Source: Dinoroseobacter sp049800775
Lineage (GTDB): Bacteria > Pseudomonadota > Alphaproteobacteria > Rhodobacterales > Rhodobacteraceae
Assembly (NCBI RefSeq): GCF_049800775.1
Contig: NZ_JBNAFR010000001.1
Coordinates: 868,001 to 932,000 of the forward strand
Direction of reading: 5' to 3'
Length of the DNA: 64,000 bases
This document shows positions 8,605 to 17,829 of this stretch, piece after piece (the first letter of the stretch is position 1; each line of letters opens with the position of its first letter). The position numbers and the translations under genes were made by a program. Below the pieces are notes generated by a model, which worked only from the letters and a program-made list of their open reading frames with translations, was not told the DNA's origin and searched no databases.

Positions 8605-9429
8605 TCACGCTCCGCTGCAATTGTCCTTCAGGATGGCCACGAGCCGCGTGATCACCGCACGGACGGCAGGGATGTGGCGGTCATCCTGATGCATGACCAG
8701 CCATTGATCATGGGCCAGCTCATCGATCTCGACCGAGACCCGCTGCAACCCGGTTTCCCGATCCCCGACGAAACACGGCAGCACGGCCCGTCCGGCCCCC
8801 GCCAGCGCCAGATCCAGCGCGTTGCGGGGATGGGTCACTTCGACTCCGGTCTCCGAACCTCCCTGGGCCGCCACCCATTGCGACGAGGGCGTCGCCCCCA
8901 TGACCCGGATCCAGGGCCTTTCCGTACGGTCGATGGCATAGGTCGCAAATCGGATCCGTCCGATCTTGCGCCCGGCGAGCAGGGGATCCTCCGGGCCTTG
9001 GTTCCGCACCCCGATCAGGGTCTCGCGCCGCGTGATGCTCAGCACCTCCTCGGCGGATATGAACCGCAGGCGCGCGCCGCTCGTCCCGACCAGCTCGGGC
9101 AAGCGCCGGCAGAGCAGCGCGGTGATCCAGCTCCCGGCGGAGATCTTGATCAAAGGTCGCTCTGGTCGCCCGGTCTCGACCATGGGCACCAACTCGGCCT
9201 CCAGACGGCATACCTTCTCGAAAAACGCCTGCCCCTCCTCCGTAAGCGCATAGCCCCGGGGCATCCGCTCAAAGAGTTCCTGCCCCAGCCGCCGCTCCAG
9301 CGACAGCATCCGACGCCCCAAGGTTGGCGCACTCTTGCCCGTGACATCCACCGCCCGCGCCAGCCCCTGGCCGCGTGCCACGGCCAGAAACAGCCGCAGA
9401 TCATCCCAATCGAAGTTCATTTCACTCAT
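8605..9429 (-). CDS. LysR-family transcriptional regulator
   Basis: A 274-residue LysR protein, slightly short for the family. The HTH is at residues 1-65 (FDWDDLRLFLAVARGQGLARAV, then APTLGRRMLSLERRLGQELF), followed by a substrate-binding domain with MGATPSSQWVAAQGG. The open frame runs far upstream into the opposite gene; I start at the ATG at 9429 (MSEMNFDW), with 9420 as an alternative. Divergent from the aldo/keto reductase with 81 bases between; two adjacent palindromes cover its start and promoter, suggesting autoregulation. Confidence 0.87.
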   Translation of the reverse strand: MSEMNFDWDDLRLFLAVARGQGLARAVDVTGKSAPTLGRRMLSLERRLGQELFERMPRGYALTEEGQAFFEKVCRLEAELVPMVETGRPERPLIKISAGSWITALLCRRLPELVGTSGARLRFISAEEVLSITRRETLIGVRNQGPEDPLLAGRKIGRIRFATYAIDRTERPWIRVMGATPSSQWVAAQGGSETGVEVTHPRNALDLALAGAGRAVLPCFVGDRETGLQRVSVEIDELAHDQWLVMHQDDRHIPAVRAVITRLVAILKDNCSGA

Positions 9430-9447
9430 GAAATGAACTGTACAGTT
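9416..9447. promoter_or_regulatory. Two abutting palindromes in the LysR / aldo-keto reductase promoter
   Basis: TTCATTTCA, CTCA, TGAAATGAA (9416-9437) has perfect 9-bp arms; AACTGTACAGTT (9436-9447) is a perfect 12-base palindrome that abuts it. Both lie at the start of the LysR gene and ahead of the reductase promoter, as expected for a LysR autoregulatory operator. Function is inferred. Confidence 0.5.
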
Positions 9448-9510
9448 TGTGTCGTGGAATTGCACCTGCCCGATCCATACCCTGCCTCCGACAGCACAAG
9501 GAGCAGAGCT

Positions 9511-10500
9511 ATGGAGTTTCTCGACACCCAGATTGCGCCCCTCGGCATGGGGTGCTGGCCCATCGGTGGACCGATGTTCTCGGGCGACCAGTCCCTCGGT
9601 TACAGCAATGCCGAGGATGGCATGTCCATCCGCACCATCCATGCCGCCCTCGACGGGGGGATCACCCTGTTCGACACGGCGGCAGCCTATGGGGCCGGGC
9701 ATTCCGAGCGCCTGCTGGCCCAGGCGCTGGCCGACCGCCCCGATGCCATGATCGTCACCAAGATCGGCATAGGTATCGACGAGCAGAGCAAGCAACTCTC
9801 CTTCGACATGCCCACCCCGGAGGACGTGCAACCGGCCATCGAGGCCTGCCTCACGCGTCTGAACCGCGACCGGATCGACCTTGTTCTGCTGCACCAGAAC
9901 GAGATGCCGATTGCCGAGGCCGCCGCGATCTTCGACGCCATGGAGGAGGTGCGCCAAAGCGGCAAGATCCGCGCCTTCGGGTGGAGCACGGATTTCTCGG
10001 ACCGCACCGCCGCCATGGCCAAGCGCGACGGGTTCGTGGCCATCGAGCATGCGATGAACGTCTTTTTCGATGCGGAAAACGTGCAAACGACCGCTCGGGA
10101 CCATGGTCTCGCAAGGCTCATCCGCTCTCCGCTCGCCATGGGGGTGCTGACCGGGAAATACGGGGCCACCGAACGTCTGGGCAAGGACGACATCCGCGCC
10201 TCGGGCGAAACATGGATGGAGTATTTCAAGGATGGCAGGGCCAATCCCGACTATCTCGCACGGTTGGATGCGGTCCGCGAGTTGCTCTGTTCCGATGGGG
10301 GGTCTCTGGTGCAAGGGGCCTTGGGCTGGATCTGGGCCAAGGCACCGGACAACATCCCGATCCCCGGCGCGCGGACCGAGGGCCAGATCACCGAGATCGC
10401 CGGGGCGCTGGCCCATGGACCACTTTCAGCGGAGGTTCTGACCGAGATCGAAGCCCAGATTGACCGCGCAAGTCAGCCGGTCCCGGAGCGACCCCGCTGA
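9511..10500 (+). CDS. Aldo/keto reductase
   Basis: A 329-residue NAD(P)H-dependent aldo/keto reductase with a TIM-barrel pattern. The active-site aspartate and tyrosine are in LFDTAAAYGAGHSE, the lysine in MIVTKIGIG and the histidine in LVLLHQNE; the cofactor-binding end is IPIPGARTEGQITEIAGAL. Such enzymes reduce aldehydes or ketones; no specific substrate can be inferred. The ATG at 9511 follows AAGGAG at a good distance, and the long upstream extension of the open frame crosses the opposite gene. Probably controlled by the divergent LysR. Confidence 0.88.
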   Translation: MEFLDTQIAPLGMGCWPIGGPMFSGDQSLGYSNAEDGMSIRTIHAALDGGITLFDTAAAYGAGHSERLLAQALADRPDAMIVTKIGIGIDEQSKQLSFDMPTPEDVQPAIEACLTRLNRDRIDLVLLHQNEMPIAEAAAIFDAMEEVRQSGKIRAFGWSTDFSDRTAAMAKRDGFVAIEHAMNVFFDAENVQTTARDHGLARLIRSPLAMGVLTGKYGATERLGKDDIRASGETWMEYFKDGRANPDYLARLDAVRELLCSDGGSLVQGALGWIWAKAPDNIPIPGARTEGQITEIAGALAHGPLSAEVLTEIEAQIDRASQPVPERPR

Positions 10501-10514
10501 AGCACGCCCCGTTG

Positions 10515-11423
10515 TCAGGTCGACTGGGTAAAAGGCGTTTTCACCGTGTGGAGTCGCACATGTCGGATGAAGGCGCGGGCGATGGCCGGGGTGGGTTTGC
10601 GGTCCGAGGTCACGAAATAGGTCCGGTACTCGATGGGTGAGGCGAATTTGCGAAACACCACATCGCCGGACCGATACTGCACCACCGGGAAGGGGTTGAT
10701 GACTGTGACACCCAGCCCAGCCTGCGCCAGATCCGCCGCCGCGAACGAGGTCGAGGCCTCGGCCACGATCCGCGGGATGCTGCGACTGTTGGTCAGCACC
10801 TTTTCCAATTGCGCCCGGCGCGAGTGCCGGTGGCTCAGGGCGATCAGCGGCTGCTCATGGAGATCCTCGGGCCGCACGACCTCGCGCGCGGCCAGGGGAT
10901 GCCCCTTAGGCATCGCGCAGACCGCCTCGGAATGCCGATAGGGCGTCAACTTGATCCCCTCCCGGGTCAGATCCACACCCGACAGCCCGAGATCGGACCG
11001 ATCCTCCTGGATCCGGGTGATCACATCCTCCGATGAGGCGACCTCGAGACTGACAAAGAAATGCGGGTTGGCGGTCAGGAAGGTCGCCATATGTCCCACG
11101 AGGAAACGATGGGCGAAACTGGGCGGCGCGGTGAGGCGCAGGGTCTCTTGCGCGGGCTCGGTGGGCCCGTCGATCCGGTCGAGCGCCTCGAACAACGGAT
11201 CGAGCCGCCGGTTGAGCTGGGCCGCCTCCGAGGTCGGACGCAAGCGCCCACCATCGCGCTCGAACAGGATGCGCCCGAGCCGCGCCTCGAGACTGGCGAT
11301 GGACCGGCTGACGGCGGATTGAGACAGCCCCAGACGCAGCGCCGCCTTGGAGGTTGTCCCGCTTTCCATGAGCGCGCGCAGCGCTTCGTATTCCGGCAGG
11401 CTGTGCCAGGTGCGTCCTGCCAT
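10515..11423 (-). CDS. LysR-family transcriptional regulator
   Basis: A 302-residue LysR protein: HTH at residues 8-67 (TTSKAALRLGLSQSAVSRSIASLE), then a periplasmic-binding-like effector domain (TEPAQETLRLTAPPSFAHRFL onward). Normal length. Divergent from the M19 dipeptidase gene, the first of a run of peptide-uptake genes, so it is the likely regulator of dipeptidase and perhaps of the whole ABC operon (inference). The ATG at 11423 gives MAGRTWHSL just before the HTH. Confidence 0.88.
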   Translation of the reverse strand: MAGRTWHSLPEYEALRALMESGTTSKAALRLGLSQSAVSRSIASLEARLGRILFERDGGRLRPTSEAAQLNRRLDPLFEALDRIDGPTEPAQETLRLTAPPSFAHRFLVGHMATFLTANPHFFVSLEVASSEDVITRIQEDRSDLGLSGVDLTREGIKLTPYRHSEAVCAMPKGHPLAAREVVRPEDLHEQPLIALSHRHSRRAQLEKVLTNSRSIPRIVAEASTSFAAADLAQAGLGVTVINPFPVVQYRSGDVVFRKFASPIEYRTYFVTSDRKPTPAIARAFIRHVRLHTVKTPFTQST

Positions 11424-11448
11424 GGGGGCCTCTGCAAAAATCTCATCG

Positions 11449-11488
11449 GTCTATGATATTTTATCATTCACTCAAGGATGGTCTATGA
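11449..11488. promoter_or_regulatory. Direct repeats GGTCTATGA in the LysR / dipeptidase promoter
   Basis: GGTCTATGA occurs at 11449-11457 and again at 11480-11488, 31 bases apart or about three helical turns, in the AT-rich divergent region. It fits a dimer-of-dimers LysR binding region; inferred from position only. Confidence 0.35.
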
Positions 11489-11539
11489 GAAAATATGGCC
11501 TACGCTGGCCCGGTTGCGATCGCTTTGGGGGCGGCACCG

Positions 11540-12601
11540 ATGGAACAGATGACCCAACCACTCATATTCGACGGGCATAACGACGTATTGCTGCGGCTCT
11601 TCACCGAAGGGCGCGCGACGGCGGCGCAGGGCTTTCTCGCGGGGCGCGACGGGGCGATCGACGTGCCCTCGGCCCGCGCGGGCGGGTTCGGCGGGGGCCT
11701 TTTCGCGGTCTATGTCCCCTCCCCCAAGGATCTCGACAGTCAGCTCGAAGAGATGCTGAAGGACACCTATGACATGCCCCTGCCCGACCCGATCCATTGG
11801 GAGGATGCCTTCCCGGTGGTCATGGCGCAGGCGGCGATCCTGTTCGACCTCGAAGAGCAGGGCGCGTTGACGGTGTGCCGCAGCGCAGCCGAAGTGCAGG
11901 CCTGCCTGAACTCCGGAATTCTGGCAGCGGTCCTGCATATCGAGGGCGCGGAAGCCATTGATCCGGATCTGAATACTCTGGATGTGCTCTATCAGGCGGG
12001 GCTGCGGTCCATCGGACCGGTCTGGAGCCGCGAGACGATTTTCGGCCATGGCGTGCCCTTTCGTTATCCCAGCTCGCCGGATACCGGCCCGGGCCTGACC
12101 GACCACGGCTTGCGGCTTGTGCGGCGCTGCAACGAGCTCGGCATCATGATCGATCTGTCGCATCTCAACGAGGCGGGTTTCTGGGATGTGGCGCGCCATT
12201 CGACCCAACCGCTGGTCGCGACCCATTCCAACGCCCATGCGATCTGCCCCCATGCGCGGAACCTGACGGACAAACAACTGGCCGCCATTGCCGAGAGTGA
12301 TGGTATGGTCGGGCTCAACTTCGCGGTCGCCTTTCTGCGATCGGATGGCAAGAAGCTGTCCGAGGTGCCGCTGGAGCAAATGATCCGCCATCTGGATCAC
12401 CTGATCGAAACGCTCGGCGAGGATCGGGTGGGATTCGGTTCGGATTACGACGGTGCGCTCGTGCCGGACGTGCTTAACTCCTGTGCCGGACTGCCAAAAC
12501 TTCGGGCAGCCCTGCGCCAGCACGGCTATGACGATGCGTTGATGACGAAGCTCTGCCAGGGAAACTGGCTTAGGGTTCTCGAGAAGACCTGGGGCGCATA
12601 A
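11540..12601 (+). CDS. Peptidase M19 (membrane/renal dipeptidase family)
   Basis: A 353-residue zinc dipeptidase. Metal ligands can be placed by motif: HND in FDGHNDVLLRL, glutamate in VLHIEGAEAID, histidines in DLSHLNEAGFWDV and VATHSNAHA, and aspartate in GFGSDYDGA. M19 enzymes cut dipeptides, some including D-residues, and in bacteria often accompany peptide ABC transporters. The frame is open from 11495; the ATG at 11540 follows GGGGGCGGC and begins close to the conserved fold, with 11549 as an alternative. Forty-four bases separate it from the ABC operon, so it probably digests the imported dipeptide. Confidence 0.88.
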   Translation: MEQMTQPLIFDGHNDVLLRLFTEGRATAAQGFLAGRDGAIDVPSARAGGFGGGLFAVYVPSPKDLDSQLEEMLKDTYDMPLPDPIHWEDAFPVVMAQAAILFDLEEQGALTVCRSAAEVQACLNSGILAAVLHIEGAEAIDPDLNTLDVLYQAGLRSIGPVWSRETIFGHGVPFRYPSSPDTGPGLTDHGLRLVRRCNELGIMIDLSHLNEAGFWDVARHSTQPLVATHSNAHAICPHARNLTDKQLAAIAESDGMVGLNFAVAFLRSDGKKLSEVPLEQMIRHLDHLIETLGEDRVGFGSDYDGALVPDVLNSCAGLPKLRAALRQHGYDDALMTKLCQGNWLRVLEKTWGA

Positions 12602-12645
12602 CCCGGGTTAAACTTTCCAATTCCCGACAACGGAGGACGACCAAA

Positions 12646-14241
12646 ATGAATACTTTTGCGAAATTGCTCAGCGGGGCCGCATTGGGCCTCGCGGTGAGCG
12701 TGACATCCTTCTCGGCCTTCGCCGAGACGCCTGCGAACATGCTGGTGATCGCGCACCGGATCGACGATGTGACCACCATCGACCCGGCCGAGAGCTTTGA
12801 ATTCGCCGGCTCGGATATCAGCCGGAATGTCTACAGCCGTCTGGTCAATCTCGACCCGAACGATCTGGCCGCTGGCTACAAGCCCGACCTGGCCGAAAGC
12901 TGGGAAGTCTCCGAGGACGGCAAGACCATCACCTTCACCATGCGCGAGGGTGTCACCTTCCACTCGGGCAACCCGGTGACCGCCGAGGACGCGGCCTTCT
13001 CGCTGCAGCGCGCGGTGATCCTGAACAAGACACCGGCCTTCATCCTGACGCAGTTCGGCTTCACCGCAGAGAACGCGGCCGAGACGATCCGCGCCGAAGG
13101 CAACAAGTTGATGATCACGACGGACAAGCGCTATGCGACCTCCTTCGTGCTGAACTGCCTCACGGCGACGATCGGCGCGATCGTGGACATGAAAACCGTC
13201 ATGGCCAACGAGGTCGATGGCGACATGGGCAACGAGTGGCTCAAGACGAACTCCGCCGGCTCGGGCCCCTACAAGCTCGACAGCTGGAAGCCGAATGAGA
13301 GCGTCACGCTGACCTCGAACCCGGATTACTACGGTGGCGCCCCCGCCATGGAGCGCGTGATCGTGCGCCATGTGCTGGAAAGCGCGTCCCAGCGCCTGCT
13401 GCTGGAGCGCGGAGATATCGACATCGCCCGCAACCTCAACCCCGAGGACATCGCCGGGGCCTCCGGGGCTGAGGGCGTCAAGATCCAGGATGAGCTGAAG
13501 GGCCGCCTGATGTATCTGGCCCTGAACCAGAAGCATCCGGAACTGTCCAAGCCTGAGGTTCGTCAGGCGTTCAAATACCTGATCGATTATGAAGGCATGC
13601 GCGACAGCTTCCTGAAGGGTCAGTACACGATCCATCAGAACTTCCTGCCCGCGACCTATCTGGGCGCGTCGGATGAGAACCCGTTCTCCTACAATATCGA
13701 GAAGGCCAAGGAGCTGCTCGCGGCTGCCGGGGTCGAGAATCTCGAGATCGAGATCGGCGTGCGCGAAGCACAGGAGCGGATCGAGATCGGTCAAAGCTTC
13801 CAGAACGCCGCAGCGCAGGCCGGGATCACGGTCAACATCACTGTCGGCACCGCCAAGCAGATCCTCGCCCGTTACCGCGCACGGGAGCTGGATGTCTATC
13901 TCGGTGCCTGGGGCCCGGACTACCCGGATCCGCAGACCAATGCCGGCACCTTCGCCTATAACCCGGACAACTCGGACGAAGCCAACGCGACCGGCCTTCT
14001 GGCGTGGCGCAACAGCTGGGATACCGGTGGTCTGACCGCCAAGGTCGACGCCGCCGTGGTCGAGAATGATCGCGACATGCGCATCAAGATGTACGAGGAG
14101 ATCCAGGCCGAGTTCCGCGAGACATCCCCCTTCGTGGTGATGTTCCAGCAGATCGAGCAATCTGCCCTGCGCGAGAATGTCATGAACTGGTCCACCGGTC
14201 AGGCTGTGACCGCCGCCGCCTATTGGCAGGTCACAAAGTAA
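12646..14241 (+). CDS. ABC transporter substrate-binding protein, family 5 (peptide type), first copy
   Basis: A 531-residue extracellular solute-binding protein of the dipeptide/oligopeptide/nickel class. Sec signal peptide at residues 1-26 (ending SAFAE), then the family 5 core: KPDLAESWEVSEDGKTITFTM, VTFHSGNPVTAEDAAFS, NPDYYGGAPAMERV and VRQAFKYLIDYEGM. It captures the solute for the permeases encoded directly behind it. Good ribosome site (GGAGGACGACC). It is clearly paralogous to the binding protein at the other end of this operon, so the transporter has two receptors. Confidence 0.92.
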   Translation: MNTFAKLLSGAALGLAVSVTSFSAFAETPANMLVIAHRIDDVTTIDPAESFEFAGSDISRNVYSRLVNLDPNDLAAGYKPDLAESWEVSEDGKTITFTMREGVTFHSGNPVTAEDAAFSLQRAVILNKTPAFILTQFGFTAENAAETIRAEGNKLMITTDKRYATSFVLNCLTATIGAIVDMKTVMANEVDGDMGNEWLKTNSAGSGPYKLDSWKPNESVTLTSNPDYYGGAPAMERVIVRHVLESASQRLLLERGDIDIARNLNPEDIAGASGAEGVKIQDELKGRLMYLALNQKHPELSKPEVRQAFKYLIDYEGMRDSFLKGQYTIHQNFLPATYLGASDENPFSYNIEKAKELLAAAGVENLEIEIGVREAQERIEIGQSFQNAAAQAGITVNITVGTAKQILARYRARELDVYLGAWGPDYPDPQTNAGTFAYNPDNSDEANATGLLAWRNSWDTGGLTAKVDAAVVENDRDMRIKMYEEIQAEFRETSPFVVMFQQIEQSALRENVMNWSTGQAVTAAAYWQVTK

Positions 14242-15300
14242 ATGGCCCTCTCCGAGGACAACGGGAAGGGGCGCGCGCGCGCGTCCCTTCCCCCATGGAT
14301 CAAAACGACGGCCCTGACCCTCGGCTCCATTGCCGTGACGATGCTGGGCCTGCTTTTCATTACCTTCATTATCGGTCGGGTGATGCCCATCGACCCGGTG
14401 CTGGCCATCGTTGGCGAGCGGGCGTCGCAATCGACCTATGACGCGGTTTTTCTGGAGCTTGGGCTCGACAAACCGCTGATCGTGCAATTCGGCTATTACA
14501 TCTGGGACGTGCTGCATCTGGACTTCGGCACCTCGCTGCTGAACGCGCGGCCCGTCTCCGAAGACATCGCCCGCGTCTTCCCCGCCACGCTGGAGCTGGC
14601 AACGCTCGGCATTCTCATCGGGGTCATCCTCGGGGTGCCGCTGGGCGTGGTCGCCGCGGCCCGCAAGGGATCCTGGATCGACCAGGTGGCCCGGGTGCTC
14701 GCACTGGTGGGCTATTCGATGCCCATCTTCTGGCTGGGCCTGATGGGGCTCTTGATTTTCTACGGCATTCTCGGCTGGGTCGGCGGACCGGGGCGCGTGG
14801 GCATCTTCTATGTCGACGTGGTGCCCAGCGTGACCGGGCTGATCCTTGTGGATGCTGCCCTTGACGGCAATTGGGACGTCTTCAAGGACGCCTTCAGCCA
14901 TATCATCCTGCCCGCCTCGCTGCTGGGCTATTTCTCGCTGGCCTATATCAGCCGGATGACGCGGTCGTTCATGCTGGAACAGCTCAGCGCCGAATACATC
15001 ACCACGGCCCGGGTCAAGGGCATGTCGGAATGGGATGTGATCTGGAAGCACGCCTTCAAGAACATCCGGGTGCAGCTCATCACGGTCATCGCGCTGAGCT
15101 ATGCGAACCTGCTGGAGGGCTCGGTCCTGACGGAGATCATCTTCTCCTGGCCCGGGATCGGCAGCTACATCACCACGGCCCTTCTCAGCGCGGATATGAA
15201 CGCGGTGCTGGGCGGCACAGTGGTGGTCGGGCTGATCTTCATCCTGCTCAATATCTTTTCGGACCTTCTCTACAAGGTCTTCGATCCGAGGGCGAAATAG
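14242..15300 (+). CDS. ABC transporter permease (DppB/OppB type)
   Basis: A 352-residue inner-membrane permease starting at the base after the stop of the binding protein. First helix at about residues 30-52; BPD_transp_1 domain with the EAA-type loop around residues 245-265 (ISRMTRSFMLEQLSAEYI then RVKGMSEWDVIWKHAFKN) and the ending VLTEIIFSWPGIGSYI. Slightly longer than typical because of an extended N-terminus rich in charged residues and a loop near residues 165-215. Pairs with the next gene product. Confidence 0.9.
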   Translation: MALSEDNGKGRARASLPPWIKTTALTLGSIAVTMLGLLFITFIIGRVMPIDPVLAIVGERASQSTYDAVFLELGLDKPLIVQFGYYIWDVLHLDFGTSLLNARPVSEDIARVFPATLELATLGILIGVILGVPLGVVAAARKGSWIDQVARVLALVGYSMPIFWLGLMGLLIFYGILGWVGGPGRVGIFYVDVVPSVTGLILVDAALDGNWDVFKDAFSHIILPASLLGYFSLAYISRMTRSFMLEQLSAEYITTARVKGMSEWDVIWKHAFKNIRVQLITVIALSYANLLEGSVLTEIIFSWPGIGSYITTALLSADMNAVLGGTVVVGLIFILLNIFSDLLYKVFDPRAK

Positions 15301-16209
15301 ATGGCCGACCAGACCCTCCGGGCGTGGCTCCTGACGGACACGCCAACCTCGCGGCGCCATGCGAAGCTTTCGGCGCTTTATCAGGGCTGGCTGTCGTTCC
15401 GGTCCAACACCATGGCAATGATCGGCCTCGGCATTCTGGTCGCGCTGGTGCTGATCGCAGCCGCCGCCCCCCTGATCGCGCCCCACGATCCCTTCGTGCA
15501 GGATCTGGGCAACCGCCTCGCACCGCTGGGATCCGAAGGGCATATCCTCGGCACGGACAGCCTGGGTCGGGATATCCTCTCGCGGCTGATCTATGGCGCG
15601 CGGATCACGCTCTATATCGTGGCGCTGGTGGCGCTGATCGCGCCGGTGGTCGGGCTGCTGGTGGGCACGGTCTCGGGCTATCTGGGCGGGTGGATGGATG
15701 TGGTGCTGATGCGGATCACCGATATCTTCCTCGCCTTCCCGCGGCTCGTGCTGGCGCTCGCCTTCGTGGCCGCCCTCGGCGCGGGGATCGAGAACGCGGT
15801 GATCGCGATCTCGCTCACGGCGTGGCCCCCTTACGCCCGGATCGCCCGGGCCGAGACCCTGACCATCCGCTCGTCGGATTACATCTCGGCCATCAAGCTG
15901 CAGGGGGCGGGCGGTCTGCGGATCATCACACGGCATATCTGGCCGCTCTGCATCTCGTCGCTGATCGTGCGGGTGACGCTGGACATGGCGGGGATCATCC
16001 TGGCCGCTGCCGGCCTCGGCTTTCTCGGCCTTGGCGCGCAGCCGCCCAGCCCGGAATGGGGCGCGATGATCTCGGAAGGGCGTCGGTTCATCCTCGATCA
16101 CTGGTGGGTCGCCACCATGCCGGGGCTCGCGATCTTCACCGTATCGCTGGCCTTCAACCTGCTGGGCGACGGCCTGCGCGATGTGCTCGACCCGAAGGCA
16201 GGTGAATGA
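15301..16209 (+). CDS. ABC transporter permease (DppC/OppC type)
   Basis: A 302-residue inner-membrane permease that starts at the base after the upstream stop. It has the N-terminal OppC region (helix around residues 35-58, then IAPHDPFVQDLGNRL and LGTDSLGRDILSRLIYGARI) and the BPD_transp_1 core with the EAA loop YARIARAETLTIRSSDYISAIKL (a 23-residue stretch at about 180-202). It forms the membrane channel with the preceding permease. Its TGA overlaps the ATG of the ATPase gene. Confidence 0.9.
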   Translation: MADQTLRAWLLTDTPTSRRHAKLSALYQGWLSFRSNTMAMIGLGILVALVLIAAAAPLIAPHDPFVQDLGNRLAPLGSEGHILGTDSLGRDILSRLIYGARITLYIVALVALIAPVVGLLVGTVSGYLGGWMDVVLMRITDIFLAFPRLVLALAFVAALGAGIENAVIAISLTAWPPYARIARAETLTIRSSDYISAIKLQGAGGLRIITRHIWPLCISSLIVRVTLDMAGIILAAAGLGFLGLGAQPPSPEWGAMISEGRRFILDHWWVATMPGLAIFTVSLAFNLLGDGLRDVLDPKAGE

Positions 16210-17066
16210 TGGACAGGCTTCTGGATGTGGAAAACCTCTGGGTGAAGTTCCCGACCCGGCAGGGGATCTTCGACGCGGTGCGCGGGGTGTCCTTCACCCT
16301 CGGGCGCGAGCGGTTGGGGATCGTCGGCGAAAGCGGCTCGGGCAAGTCCATGACCGGGCGCGCGATCCTGCGCCTGATCCGCCCCCCGGGGATCGTGGAG
16401 GCGGATCACATCGCTCTCGACGGCGTGGATCTGTTGCAGAAATCCGAAAAAGAGATGCGGGCCGTGCGCGGCCAGCGGATCTCGATGGTGATGCAGGACC
16501 CGAAATTCTCGCTCAACCCGGTGATGACCATCGGCGACCAGATCATGGAGGCCTACCGCCTGCACTCCAAGGCCTCGAAATCCGAGGCCCGCACCAAGGC
16601 GCTGGAGATGCTGGAGGCGGTCTCGATCCGCAACCCGGACCGGGTGATGCGCGCCTATCCGCACGAGATGTCCGGCGGGATGGGCCAGCGGATCATGATC
16701 GCCATGATGCTGATCCCCAACCCCGAGATCCTGATCGCGGATGAGCCGACCTCGGCGCTGGATGTGTCGGTGCAGCGACAGGTGCTCGACATCATGGACA
16801 AGCTGGTCACGGACCGGGGCATGGGCCTGATCTTCATCAGCCATGACCTGAACCTCGTGGCGGATTTCTGTGACCGGGTGCTGATCATGTATGCCGGTCG
16901 GATCGTCGAGGTCTGCGATGCGGACAAGCTGCATGAGGCGCAGCACCCCTATACGCGCGGCCTGCTGAATTCTCTGCCCCGACTGGATGCGCCGCGCGAC
17001 CGGCTCGAGGTGCTGACCCGTGCGCCGGAATGGTCCGAAGCCCCAAGTGTGAGCGGTCGCCAATGA
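16206..17066 (+). CDS. ABC transporter ATP-binding protein (DppD type)
   Basis: A 286-residue nucleotide-binding subunit: Walker A GESGSGKS (about residues 40-47), Q-loop VMQDPKFSLNP, signature MSGGMGQR, Walker B ILIADEPTSALD, and the H-loop FISHDLNLVADF. The end has the peptide-transporter extension YTRGLLNSLPRLD but is short and lacks the usual cysteine cluster of DppD/OppD. Starts are possible at 16206 or 16209, both overlapping the upstream stop. Works with the second ATPase to drive import. Confidence 0.9.
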   Translation: MMDRLLDVENLWVKFPTRQGIFDAVRGVSFTLGRERLGIVGESGSGKSMTGRAILRLIRPPGIVEADHIALDGVDLLQKSEKEMRAVRGQRISMVMQDPKFSLNPVMTIGDQIMEAYRLHSKASKSEARTKALEMLEAVSIRNPDRVMRAYPHEMSGGMGQRIMIAMMLIPNPEILIADEPTSALDVSVQRQVLDIMDKLVTDRGMGLIFISHDLNLVADFCDRVLIMYAGRIVEVCDADKLHEAQHPYTRGLLNSLPRLDAPRDRLEVLTRAPEWSEAPSVSGRQ

Positions 17067-17803
17067 CGATGCTGGAAATCGATGGTCTCGACGTCTGGTT
17101 CGGGCGCGATCGCGACCGGGTGGACGCGGTCAAGCAGGCGCGGTTTTCCGTGGACGCGGGCGAGAGTTTTGGCCTTGTAGGCGAGAGCGGCTCGGGCAAG
17201 TCCACCATCCTGCGCGCCATCACCGGGCTGGCCCCCACCTGGTCCGGTCGGATCGCCGTGGGCGGTCAGGAGATCGAGTTGAAACGCGCCAAGACCTTCT
17301 ACAAGAAGGTGCAGATGGTGTTTCAGGACCCCTATGCCTCGCTCCACCCGCGCCATTCCGTGGATGCGGTGCTGGGAGAGACCCTGCATCTGCACGGGTT
17401 CAGGGATATCGACACGCGGGTCATGAAGCTGCTGGATGATGTGGGGTTAGGGCAGAAGTTCCGGTTTCGCTATCCGCACCAGCTTTCGGGGGGGCAGCGG
17501 CAGCGGGTCGCGATTGCCCGCGCGCTCGCACCCGAGCCCGAGCTCTTGCTGTTGGACGAGCCCACCTCAGCGCTAGATGTTTCCGTGCAAGCCGAGATCC
17601 TGAACCTGCTCGCGGATCTGCGGCAGGAACACGGCCTGACCTATCTCATGGTGTCCCACGACCTGAGCGTGGTGGGCCATATGTGCGACCGGCTTGCAGT
17701 GATGAAAGACGGCGAGATTGTCGAGATCATGGATGTGGCGGCGCTTCGGGCCATGAAGGCCACCCATCCCTATTCGCAGCACCTGCTCAGGGCCTCGATC
17801 TGA
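17063..17803 (+). CDS. ABC transporter ATP-binding protein (DppF type)
   Basis: A 246-residue nucleotide-binding subunit, shorter than classic DppF because the C-terminal extension is missing. Walker A GESGSGKST, Q-loop VFQDPYASLHPR, signature LSGGQRQR, Walker B LLLLDEPTSALD and H-loop VSHDLSVVGHM are all present. The ATG at 17063 overlaps the upstream TGA (ATGA); the longer frame from 17030 would overlap the first ATPase by 37 bases and add no conserved sequence. Confidence 0.9.
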   Translation: MTMLEIDGLDVWFGRDRDRVDAVKQARFSVDAGESFGLVGESGSGKSTILRAITGLAPTWSGRIAVGGQEIELKRAKTFYKKVQMVFQDPYASLHPRHSVDAVLGETLHLHGFRDIDTRVMKLLDDVGLGQKFRFRYPHQLSGGQRQRVAIARALAPEPELLLLDEPTSALDVSVQAEILNLLADLRQEHGLTYLMVSHDLSVVGHMCDRLAVMKDGEIVEIMDVAALRAMKATHPYSQHLLRASI

Positions 17804-17829
17804 GGCGCGGGCCAATCACGGGGGTTTAC

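Noticed and set aside
8500..9510. The aldo/keto reductase frame extended upstream to 8500
   Set aside because: The extension crosses an entire convincing LysR gene on the other strand. A ribosome site and family start are at 9511.
12526..16101. A 1191-codon open frame on the minus strand
   Set aside because: It lies antisense to a complete ABC operon with clear families. Its composition (runs of Arg, Gly, His, Asp, Gln) is what a GC-rich shadow frame gives.
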